Shown here one piece after another: positions 19,770 to 27,503 of a stretch of 64,000 nucleotides of DNA. This DNA is from Harryflintia acetispora (GTDB lineage Bacteria > Bacillota > Clostridia > Oscillospirales > Ruminococcaceae). Under the pieces are notes generated by a model. That model was not told where the DNA came from. It saw only the letters and a list, made by a program, of their open reading frames with translations, and did no database searches. A program made the position numbers and the translations under genes. The first letter of the stretch is position 1; each line of letters starts with the position of its first letter. The stretch spans positions 310,001 to 374,000 of the forward strand of contig SLUK01000002.1 of the NCBI GenBank assembly GCA_004340125.1. The letters run 5' to 3'.

Positions 19770-21180
19770 CGCATTCCCCGCCTTTTTTCTCTATCGTTCC
19801 TGCGCCCTCGCAGGGGGTGATCACAACCTGCAAAACCCGGCCGGTCAGTCCGGTTACGGCCCCCCGGCGGTCCGCCCCGAAGCCCTCGACCCACAGCACG
19901 CCCTCTTCGTCGGCCAAAACCAGGCGCCGGCCGCGCTCGGGCGGCGGGACATGGTATTCGTTAAAGAGCTTCTTGAGCGTTTTGGTCCAACCCCGGCCGG
20001 GATGGGAAAAACGGTCCCCGGCCCTGCGCGTCCTCAAAACTGCATTGACTTTTATTCTATCATAATCAATGCAGTTTTTTAAGAGGCTTTTGTCATTATT
20101 TTCAATATTTTTAAATTGTTCATAATCGTAACATAAAAAGCGGTAGGTTTTCCCCTGAAATACTATTACTTTTTCTGCCTCAAAAGGTTGGCAAAAGGAT
20201 TCCTCTTCCTTAGCGGGCCGGCCCTCCCTGAAAAAAAGCAGCCCCCGCTCCAGGCAAAGATACAGGCCGCGGCGCAGCTGCAGCACCGCTCTCTCTACCC
20301 CGAACGCCGCGAGGACCCGCTCCACCAGCGCCCGGTCCACCTGTACGCCCTGCCCGCGCAGCAGCGCGCTGACGGCCAGCCTTTGCAGCGCGATATGCTC
20401 GCTTGAAAGGGAGGCGACGTCGTATCCCTCTCCCCGCTCCGCTCTTTGCAGCGCCAGCGCCGCCTGTCTCTCGAGGTAATCCCGCTGCTCGCGCAGCACC
20501 TCGCTCATCGAGCCGACGGCCCGCTGCGCCCCGGGATTGACCCTTAGCAGTCCGGGCACCAGATGGTGGCGGATAAAATTGCGGGTGTAGTCGTCGGTTT
20601 CGTTGGTCGAGTCGGTCACATAGGACAGCCCCCGGCGCGCGCAGTAATCCTCGACCTCTTCGCGGGTGACCGCGATCAGGGGGCGCACAACCGCGCACCG
20701 CACCGGCGGAATCCCGCAGAGCCCCCCAAGCGCGCTCCCCCGCGCGAGGTTCAGGACCACCGTCTCCACGCTGTCCGAAAGGGTGTGCGCGGTCGCGGCC
20801 TTCGCACCGAGCTCATCGGCCAGCGCCTCAAAATGCCGGTAACGGCACTCCCGCGCCACTTCCTCCTGCGAGCGGCCGCAAGCGACCGCCAGAGCGGGGA
20901 TATCCTCTGTAAAGCAATATAGCTTAACAGTATATTTTTGACACAATTCCTCACAGAAGGCCTGGTCCCGGTCCGCTTCCTGCCCGCGGATTCCATGATT
21001 GATATGGCAGGCATGGACCACGAGCCCCCACTCCTGGCGCAGGGAGCAGAGAAAATCGAGCAGGGCGACAGAATCCGCGCCGCCCGACAATCCGAGCACC
21101 ACGTTGTCGCCCCGTTTTAACATATCATAGGATTCTATCGTCTCAAATGCCTTGCGGCAAAGGGTCAGGTCATGGTTCAT
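19717..21180 (-). CDS. tilS: tRNA(Ile)-lysidine synthase
   Basis: 487 residues from the ATG at 21180 (MNHDLTL). TilS attaches lysine to C34 of the tRNA that reads AUA, changing it from Met to Ile specificity; it is essential. The PP-loop motif LGLSGGADS lies in the N-terminal domain, with the AHTLSDSVETVVLNLARG segment following. A C-terminal TilS domain ends in the RRAGDRFSHPGRGWTKTLKKLF region. The open frame continues upstream of 21180, but that part overlaps dnaB and is unrelated. It overlaps dnaB by 11 nt and hpt by 53 nt. A short AT-rich stretch within the gene (about 20040-20170) stands out against the GC-rich surroundings. Confidence 0.95.
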   Translation of the reverse strand: MNHDLTLCRKAFETIESYDMLKRGDNVVLGLSGGADSVALLDFLCSLRQEWGLVVHACHINHGIRGQEADRDQAFCEELCQKYTVKLYCFTEDIPALAVACGRSQEEVARECRYRHFEALADELGAKAATAHTLSDSVETVVLNLARGSALGGLCGIPPVRCAVVRPLIAVTREEVEDYCARRGLSYVTDSTNETDDYTRNFIRHHLVPGLLRVNPGAQRAVGSMSEVLREQRDYLERQAALALQRAERGEGYDVASLSSEHIALQRLAVSALLRGQGVQVDRALVERVLAAFGVERAVLQLRRGLYLCLERGLLFFREGRPAKEEESFCQPFEAEKVIVFQGKTYRFLCYDYEQFKNIENNDKSLLKNCIDYDRIKVNAVLRTRRAGDRFSHPGRGWTKTLKKLFNEYHVPPPERGRRLVLADEEGVLWVEGFGADRRGAVTGLTGRVLQVVITPCEGAGTIEKKGGECDEGRYFKGTDHRAGVEK

Positions 21181-22528
21181 TGCGAAAACGCTCCAGGGTC
21201 GTGAATCGGGTGAACTGCCCCTCCCAGCCGAGTTGGACGGTATCCGTCTCGCCGTGGCGGTTCTTGGCCACGATACACTCGGCCACGTTCTGCTCCGTGC
21301 TGTCCCGGTCATAGTAGGCGTCGCGGTAGAGGAACATCACGATGTCCGCGTCCTGCTCGATCGACCCGGATTCGCGCAGGTCGGAGAGCATGGGCCTGTG
21401 ATCCGAACGGGAGTCCGGTCCGCGGGAGAGCTGGGACAGGGTGATGATCGGCACATTGAGCTCCTTGGCCATGATCTTGAGCGAGCGGGTGATCTCCGAG
21501 ACCTCCTGCACGCGGTTGTCGATCCGCCGCCCCGAGGACATCAGCTGCAAATAGTCGATGACCACCAGCCCGAGGTCCCGCACCCGGCGCAGCTTGGCCT
21601 TCATCTCGGCCACCGTGATGCCCGGCGTATCGTCGATATAGATCGGCGAGGAGGAGAGCATCTGCGCCGAGAGGGCCAGCCGCTCCCAGTCCGAGGAGGA
21701 GAGCGAGCCGGTGCGCAGCAGCTGCGACTGGATGCTCGCCTCGCTCGAGAGGACGCGCATCACCAGCTGCTCGCGGCTCATTTCCAGCGAGAAGATGGCC
21801 ACCGGCTTCTTGGCGCGCGCCGCCACGTTGGTGGCGATGTTCAGCGCAAAGGCGGTCTTGCCCATCGCCGGGCGGGCCGCCAGCAGGATCAGGTCGGACT
21901 TGTTGAGCCCGGTGGTGATCGCGTCCAGCTGGGAATAGCCGCTGGGGGTGCCGGTATATTCGTCCTTCTCATCCCCCGACAACCGCTGCAGCTGGTCGTA
22001 GGTCGCCAGGATGACCTCCTCGATCGGCACCAATCCCGAGGCCTCGCGCCCCTGGCGGATGCTGAAAATCTTATGCTCGGCGTTGTCCAGCAGGGTCTTG
22101 GCATCCACCTGCGGGTCGCGGGCCATCCCGATGACGTCCTTGGCGGCGTACATCAGGCTGCGCACATAGTATTTTTCCTGCACAATCACCGCGTAGCTCT
22201 CCACGTTCGAGATGGAGGGCACGATCTGCACGAGCTGGGTGAGATAGACCTTGGCATCCTCCTCCGAGGCGAACACGCTCTGGGCGCGCGCCTTCTCCAG
22301 CACCGTGATGAAGTCGATGTTCTCCCCCACCGTGAACATCTGCAGCATGATGGAGAAGAGCTCCCTGTGCTGCGGGCGGTAGAAGCATTCGGGCGAGGTG
22401 ATGTATTGCAGCACGGTGGAGATGCAGCTCGGTTCGATGAGCATGGCGCCCAGCACCGACTGCTCCGCCTCTGCCGAATAGGGAAGCTCGGAGGAGATCA
22501 GGTCACTATCGAATACCGCTGTTTCCAA
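21170..22528 (-). CDS. dnaB: Replicative DNA helicase DnaB (DnaC in Bacillus)
   Basis: 452 residues from a TTG start. This is the hexameric helicase of the replication fork. The N-terminal domain begins LPYSAEAEQSVLGAML, the standard opening. The RecA-like C-terminal domain has Walker A AARPAMGKTAF, the FSLEMSREQLVMR segment, Walker B LVVIDYLQLM and the DLRESGSIEQDAD motif. It lies 30 nt after rplI. gdpP-rplI-dnaB is a conserved Firmicute cluster that often lies near the replication origin. Confidence 0.98.
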   Translation of the reverse strand: METAVFDSDLISSELPYSAEAEQSVLGAMLIEPSCISTVLQYITSPECFYRPQHRELFSIMLQMFTVGENIDFITVLEKARAQSVFASEEDAKVYLTQLVQIVPSISNVESYAVIVQEKYYVRSLMYAAKDVIGMARDPQVDAKTLLDNAEHKIFSIRQGREASGLVPIEEVILATYDQLQRLSGDEKDEYTGTPSGYSQLDAITTGLNKSDLILLAARPAMGKTAFALNIATNVAARAKKPVAIFSLEMSREQLVMRVLSSEASIQSQLLRTGSLSSSDWERLALSAQMLSSSPIYIDDTPGITVAEMKAKLRRVRDLGLVVIDYLQLMSSGRRIDNRVQEVSEITRSLKIMAKELNVPIITLSQLSRGPDSRSDHRPMLSDLRESGSIEQDADIVMFLYRDAYYDRDSTEQNVAECIVAKNRHGETDTVQLGWEGQFTRFTTLERFRNEP

Positions 22529-22558
22529 TTGCTTTCACCGTCCTGCCCGTTTTTTTGA

Positions 22559-23005
22559 TTATTCCTCGCTGACCACCACATAGACCTTCGCGCTGATCCC
22601 GGGATGGAGCTTGATTTCGGCGGTAAAGGTGCCGAAGCCCTTGATCTCGCTTTCCAGCGAAATTTTCTTCTTGTCCACCTTCTCGCCGTAGACCTTTTCG
22701 ATCTCGGCGGCGATCTCCTTGGCGGTGATCGAGCCGAAGAGCTTGCCGCCCGCGCCCGCCTTGGCGGTGAGCTTGACGGTCTTTTCATTCAGCTTCTTGG
22801 CCGTCGCCTCGGCCGCATCGTGCAGCTCCTGCTGGTGGTGCTCCTGCGCGAGCTTGGCGTTTTTAATATCGTTGAGCGCCTGGGCGCTTGCTTCCACCGC
22901 GAGGCCCTTCTTGATCAGGAAATTCCTGGCGTAGCCGTCCGCCACGTTTACAACGTCGCCCTTCTTGCCCGAGCCGTGCACATCCGCTTTGAGTACTACC
23001 TTCAT
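22559..23005 (-). CDS. rplI: 50S ribosomal protein L9
   Basis: 148 residues from the ATG at 23005 (MKVVLKADVHGSGKKGD), the normal L9 start, with AAGGATG upstream. In-frame codons farther upstream (to 23056) lie in the spacer and gdpP and are not expected to be used. L9 has an N-domain that binds 23S rRNA, a long connecting helix and a C-domain (LFGSITAKEIAAEIE). It lies 28 nt after gdpP and 30 nt before dnaB. Confidence 0.98.
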   Translation of the reverse strand: MKVVLKADVHGSGKKGDVVNVADGYARNFLIKKGLAVEASAQALNDIKNAKLAQEHHQQELHDAAEATAKKLNEKTVKLTAKAGAGGKLFGSITAKEIAAEIEKVYGEKVDKKKISLESEIKGFGTFTAEIKLHPGISAKVYVVVSEE

Positions 23006-23033
23006 TGGAGTCATCCTTTCTCGTGTTTTGAAC

Positions 23034-25001
23034 TTATTTCTGATTGAGGTTGTCAAAATAATCGTCGATCGCCGCGAGCAGCCTCTGGTGGGCGTCCTCG
23101 ATGTCCGCCTCCGGCAGCTGGCAGGCCGCCATGTTGAGATGCCCGCCCCCGCCGAGGGCCTCCATCACCACCTGGACGTTGAGCGCCCCCATCGAGCGGG
23201 CGGAAATCTCCACGGTGGAGCCATTTTCAAAAATAACGAACGAGGCGTCCACGTCGCTGATCGACAGCAGTTCGTCCGCCGCCTGCGGGGCGACCAGCTT
23301 GATGTCCTCCACGAAACCGACCGACATGGCGATCGCGCAGCGACGGTAGACGGTCGCCGAGGAGACCAGCCGCGCCTTGCGCTGATAGTCCTCCATCGGG
23401 GAGGAGAAGAGCTTGCGCACCTCCACCGTGTCCGCGCCCAGGCGTTTGAGGTAGGCCGCCGCCTCAAAGGTACGCACTCCCGCCTTCATCACGAAGTTCT
23501 TGGTGTCCAGCATGATCCCCGACAGGAGCGCCTCCGCCTCGCTGCGCCCGAGCTTCTTGTTCATATCGAAGTACTGTACCAGCTCGGTCACCATCTCGGA
23601 GGCCGAGGAGGCGTAGGGCTCGTGATAAAAGATCACCGCGTTGTCGATGTAGTCCACCATCTTGCGGTGATGGTCGATCACCACCACCGACTTGCACTTG
23701 CGGTAGAGCTCGCCCGACTCGAGAAAATGCTTGCTGTGCACGTCCACCACGATGAGCAGGGTCTCCTTGGTGACCTTCTCGAGCAACTCGTCGGGGTCGC
23801 GGAACAGCTCGCCCAGCCCGTCGGCCGTAAGTTTTGCGACCAGCGGCTTTGCGAGGTTGCGCTCCTGGTTGATCGCCACGCACGCCTGCTTGCCCAGCAA
23901 CTGGACGGCCCGGCACATCCCGACCGCCGAACCGACGCAGTCCAGGTCGGCGAAGCGGTGGCCCATCACGATCACGTCGCTGCTGCTCTGGATCAGCTCA
24001 GCCAGGGCGTTGGCGACAATCCGGGTCTTGACCTTGGTGCGCTTCTCGATCCCCTTAGAGACGCCGCCGTAAAACTCATAGCCGTTCTGGGTCTTGATGG
24101 CGGCCTGGTCGCCCCCGCGCCCGAGGGACATATCCAATGCCTGCTGGGCCATGTTTTCCCCGTCCTCGAGCGAGCCGGCATGCAGCCCGGCGCCGATCGA
24201 AAGGGTGGCGGGCACACGGTCGGCAATCTCGATCTTGCGCACCTCGTCGAGCAGGGAGAAGCGCGAGGAGATGATCTCCTGCATATAGTTCTCCTCCACC
24301 ACCGCGAGGAATTTATCCCGCTCGATCCGGCAGAGCACCGCGTGGTACTGCTTCATATAATCCTCGATCGCGTACTCGATCGCCGGGAGCACCTGCGAGC
24401 GGTCATGCTCGCGGGCGTTCTGCAAAATTTCCTCATAGTTGTCGATCATGATCAGCATGATGGTGGCGCGCTTTTGCAAGTAGCGCTCCTTATAAAACTT
24501 CAAGTCGGTGTCGTCCACCAGATAGAGGACGTTGACCGCCGTCTCGCCGTGCTCGGCGCGGGCGATGAAGCCGCTGTATTTCTTGTCCTTATAGGTCAGC
24601 GGGATGTCCGCCTGGGTCTCTCCGTGGAAGCTCATCCCGCCGAAGACCTCGGAGATATTCCTGCCATAGACCTCGGCATCGGTGAAGATGGTCTTCTGGC
24701 AGAGCTTGTTGCACCAAAGGATCTCGCCGTTGTCCAGCGTGACGATGACCGGCATGGGAAAATTGATCAGCGCCTCGGACTGGGCGGTGGAAAGGATGCT
24801 GCTCACATTCAGAGAAAAGGAGCGCAGCCGGTAGTTGATATAGATGGAATAGCCGATCGTGAATACCACGCAGGCCACGAGCAGCGCGCCCCCGGTGACG
24901 AGCAGCGTCCGGCTGGCGAAGGCGCCCATGGCGAAGAAGACGATCAGCGCCGCCAGAAGGATCAGAATCAGAGGCCGAAACAGTCTGGAATAGGTTTTCA
25001 T
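23034..25001 (-). CDS. gdpP: Cyclic-di-AMP phosphodiesterase GdpP (DHH family)
   Basis: 655 residues from the ATG at 25001 (AAGGGGGG SD). GdpP hydrolyses cyclic di-AMP and so sets potassium and cell-wall homeostasis. In order: two membrane helices (about residues 8-50), a PAS domain, a degenerate GGDEF domain lacking the GGDEF sequence, then DHH and DHHA1 domains. Catalytic metal ligands are visible in VMGHRFADLDCVGSA, LIVVDVHSKHF and VVVIDHHRKM; the DHHA1 motif is GGGGHLNMAA. The family is anchored at the membrane with the catalytic part inside the cell. A clear terminator of rnj separates it from the gene before, so it probably starts the gdpP-rplI-dnaB-tilS-hpt-ftsH operon. Confidence 0.95.
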   Translation of the reverse strand: MKTYSRLFRPLILILLAALIVFFAMGAFASRTLLVTGGALLVACVVFTIGYSIYINYRLRSFSLNVSSILSTAQSEALINFPMPVIVTLDNGEILWCNKLCQKTIFTDAEVYGRNISEVFGGMSFHGETQADIPLTYKDKKYSGFIARAEHGETAVNVLYLVDDTDLKFYKERYLQKRATIMLIMIDNYEEILQNAREHDRSQVLPAIEYAIEDYMKQYHAVLCRIERDKFLAVVEENYMQEIISSRFSLLDEVRKIEIADRVPATLSIGAGLHAGSLEDGENMAQQALDMSLGRGGDQAAIKTQNGYEFYGGVSKGIEKRTKVKTRIVANALAELIQSSSDVIVMGHRFADLDCVGSAVGMCRAVQLLGKQACVAINQERNLAKPLVAKLTADGLGELFRDPDELLEKVTKETLLIVVDVHSKHFLESGELYRKCKSVVVIDHHRKMVDYIDNAVIFYHEPYASSASEMVTELVQYFDMNKKLGRSEAEALLSGIMLDTKNFVMKAGVRTFEAAAYLKRLGADTVEVRKLFSSPMEDYQRKARLVSSATVYRRCAIAMSVGFVEDIKLVAPQAADELLSISDVDASFVIFENGSTVEISARSMGALNVQVVMEALGGGGHLNMAACQLPEADIEDAHQRLLAAIDDYFDNLNQK

Positions 25002-25070
25002 TTTTGCCCCCCTTTGCAAGCCGTATATCCGGCGCATAAGACAAAACACATATGTACAATCATATAGTAG

Positions 25071-25079
25071 AGTATACCA
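25071..25079 (-). promoter_or_regulatory. Possible extended -10 promoter of gdpP
   Basis: Minus-strand TGGTATACT (25071-25079) is an extended -10 (TGn-TATACT), 70 nt before the gdpP start. No good -35 lies 16-18 nt upstream. The stretch between it and the gene is AT-rich. Confidence 0.4.
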
Positions 25080-25131
25080 TATTTTCGCCCCCGAGAACAG
25101 CCCCAATTTCTACAGTTTTTCTTCCCGGAAA

Positions 25132-25172
25132 AGAAAAGCCCGCCGCCGGGAGATACGCCCGGCGGCGGGCTT
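25132..25172 (-). terminator. Rho-independent terminator of rnj
   Basis: On the minus strand the stem AAGCCCGCCGCCGGG pairs with CCCGGCGGCGGGCTT across a 7-nt loop, followed by TTCTTTT. It lies 15 nt after the rnj stop. Confidence 0.9.
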
Positions 25173-25186
25173 GCCATTTCCTGTTT

Positions 25187-27226
25187 TTATATCTCCTGGA
25201 TGATCGGCAGGATCATCGGGCTGCGCTTGGTTCTGTTGAAGAGGAAGCGGCTCAGGTCGTCGCGCACCATCTGCTTGATGTTCCCCCACTCGCGCACCCC
25301 GCCCGAGGTGCAGCTCTCCAGCGTCTTCTTGACCACCTTGTTGGCCTCGTTCATCAGGTCCTCGGCCTCCCGCACATAGACGAACCCGCGCGAGACGATG
25401 TCCGGGCCGGCCACCACCGTGCCGGTGGCCGAGTCGATGGTGGTCACCACCACGATGAGTCCGTCCTGGGCCAGATGCTTGCGGTCCCGCAGCACGATGC
25501 TCCCAACGTCCCCGACGCCCAGCCCGTCCACCATCACCGCGCCCGCGGGCACGGTGCCGACGATTTTGAAGTCCACCCCGTCGGTCTCCACGATCTTTCC
25601 GATGTCCGAAATGATGATGTTCTTGCGGTCCATCCCCATGTCCACCGCCAGGTCGGCGTGCTTGGAGAGGTGCTTATACTCGCCGTGCACCGGCATGAAA
25701 AAGCGCGGCCGGGTCAGGGAGTGGATCAGCCTCAGCTCGTCCTGGCAGGCGTGCCCCGAAACGTGCACCTCGTACATTTTTTCATAGATCACCTTGGCGC
25801 CGAGCTTCATCAGCTCGTTGACCACCCGCCCCACCAGCTTTTCATTACCGGGGATGGGGTTGGCCGAAATGATGATAAAGTCGTTCGGAGTGACGGTCAC
25901 CTGCCGGTGATCCCCCATCGCCATGCGGGTCAGAGCGCTCATCGGCTCGCCCTGCGAGCCGGTGGTCACGATGACCAGCTGGCCGTCCGCATAGCTGCGG
26001 ATGTTCTCGATCTCCACGAGCAGCCCCTTCGGCACGGTGAGGTATCCGAGCTCGATGGCCTTGGTCACAACATTTACCATGCTGCGCCCCGAGACCGCCA
26101 CCTTCTTGCCGTACTTCTGCGCCGCGTCCATGATCTGCTGGACCCGGTGCACGTTGGAGGCGAAGGTCGCAATGATGATCCTGTGGTTGGCCGCCTGCTG
26201 GAACAGGGTGTCGAACGAATTCCCCACGCTGCGCTCGCTCTTGGTGCTGCCCGGGCGCTCGGCGTTGGTGGACTCGCCCAGCAGCAACAGGACGCCCTTG
26301 TTCCCGAGCTCGCCGAAGCGGGGCAGGTCGATGATATCGTTTTCGATCGGGGTATAGTCCACCTTGAAGTCCCCAGTGTGGATGAGCACCCCCGCCGGGG
26401 TGTGCACCGCCAGCGCGCAGGCGTCGGGGATCGAATGGTTGACGTGGATGAACTCCACCGACATGCAGCCCATCTTGACCGTCTGCCGGGGCTTGACCAC
26501 ATTGAGCTGTACCTTGCCGACCAGGTTGTGCTCCTTGAGCTTGCCCTCGACCAGGCCCAGCGTCAGGCGGGTGCCGTAGACCGGCACCTTGAACTGCGCC
26601 AGGAAATAGGGCAGCGCGCCGATGTGATCCTCATGCCCGTGGGTGAGCACCACCCCGCGCAGCTTGTCGATGTTGCGCTCGATGTAAGTAAAATCAGGAA
26701 TGACGATGTCCACGCCCAGCATGTCGTCGTCCGGGAAGGCGAGCCCGCAATCGATGAGGAACATGTCGTTGGCGCACTCGATCACCGTCATGTTCTTGCC
26801 GATTTCATTGAGCCCGCCCAGCGAAATGATTCTCACCGGGGTCTTGCGCACCAGGTTTTGCTGCTGCTTTTGCGGCTTCTGGGCGCGGCGCTGCTTGAGC
26901 GCAAGCTCCTGCGCGGCGACCGGGCTGGGCTGCTTCTGGCGTCCCCGGGACTGCTTCGGCTGTTGGTTCTTTTGCGAAGCCTTCTGCGTATGCTCAGTTT
27001 TCTGAGCCTGCGCGGTCTTCTGCGCCGCTTCCTGCGGCTTCTTCTTCCCGGCCTGGGGCTGGGATTTATTGCCGTTCTGCTTTTGCGCAGTGCCGGAGGG
27101 ACGCTTTTGCGCGGCGGGCGCCTTTTGTTTTATACCATTTGTATTCTCGGCCGGGCGCGCAGCGCGGCCCTGCCCGCCCTTTGCCGCCGGGGCGCGCGCG
27201 GATTGATTCTTTTCATTTTCTGCCAC
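25187..27226 (-). CDS. rnj: Ribonuclease J with basic, low-complexity N-terminal extension
   Basis: 679 residues from the GTG at 27226, which has GGGAGG 9 nt upstream; an in-frame GTG at 27253 lies before this SD. RNase J is the metallo-beta-lactamase/beta-CASP nuclease with 5' exonuclease and endonuclease activity in mRNA decay and rRNA maturation. The metal site LTHGHEDHIGALPYFL is present, as are the beta-CASP segments and a C-terminal domain. The core starts near residue 130 (PVRIISLGGLNEIG). The first 129 residues are rich in Gln, Lys and Ala with almost no hydrophobic residues, and are probably disordered. Bacillus RNase J1 is about 555 residues, so nearly all extra length is this tail. 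A strong promoter and a 240-nt leader precede it. Confidence 0.95.
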   Translation of the reverse strand: MAENEKNQSARAPAAKGGQGRAARPAENTNGIKQKAPAAQKRPSGTAQKQNGNKSQPQAGKKKPQEAAQKTAQAQKTEHTQKASQKNQQPKQSRGRQKQPSPVAAQELALKQRRAQKPQKQQQNLVRKTPVRIISLGGLNEIGKNMTVIECANDMFLIDCGLAFPDDDMLGVDIVIPDFTYIERNIDKLRGVVLTHGHEDHIGALPYFLAQFKVPVYGTRLTLGLVEGKLKEHNLVGKVQLNVVKPRQTVKMGCMSVEFIHVNHSIPDACALAVHTPAGVLIHTGDFKVDYTPIENDIIDLPRFGELGNKGVLLLLGESTNAERPGSTKSERSVGNSFDTLFQQAANHRIIIATFASNVHRVQQIMDAAQKYGKKVAVSGRSMVNVVTKAIELGYLTVPKGLLVEIENIRSYADGQLVIVTTGSQGEPMSALTRMAMGDHRQVTVTPNDFIIISANPIPGNEKLVGRVVNELMKLGAKVIYEKMYEVHVSGHACQDELRLIHSLTRPRFFMPVHGEYKHLSKHADLAVDMGMDRKNIIISDIGKIVETDGVDFKIVGTVPAGAVMVDGLGVGDVGSIVLRDRKHLAQDGLIVVVTTIDSATGTVVAGPDIVSRGFVYVREAEDLMNEANKVVKKTLESCTSGGVREWGNIKQMVRDDLSRFLFNRTKRSPMILPIIQEI

Positions 27227-27474
27227 TCGATGATTCCTCCCATGTTTTTTCACGCCAATAACCGGACCCGCCCCGTCCGTATACCGGATGGAGTGAGCGC
27301 AAAGCGTGAATCACTGTTTTCTTTTCTGCCGTTTCATGCTGTCAGTCCGCAGGATTGTGGAAGATTGTAGTCGTATGATGGTCTACAGACTGTATTATTT
27401 CCGCACCGGGAAATGGAGCTCTATTATATATTCTGAACCGAATAGTATAATCAGGAAAATACTACTAATTTATT

Positions 27475-27503
27475 ATTGTATCTCTGTTTTATTTTTCTGT
27501 CAA
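27475..27503 (-). promoter_or_regulatory. SigA promoter of rnj
   Basis: Minus-strand TTGACA (27498-27503), 17-nt spacer, TACAAT (27475-27480). The -35 lies within the last codons of the preceding gene. The leader from here to the rnj GTG is about 240 nt, AT-rich at first, with no clear terminator. Confidence 0.8.

Noticed and set aside
23034..25001. GdpP GGDEF domain as a cyclic-di-GMP synthase
   Set aside because: The GGDEF active-site sequence is not present; degenerate GGDEF is normal in the GdpP family.
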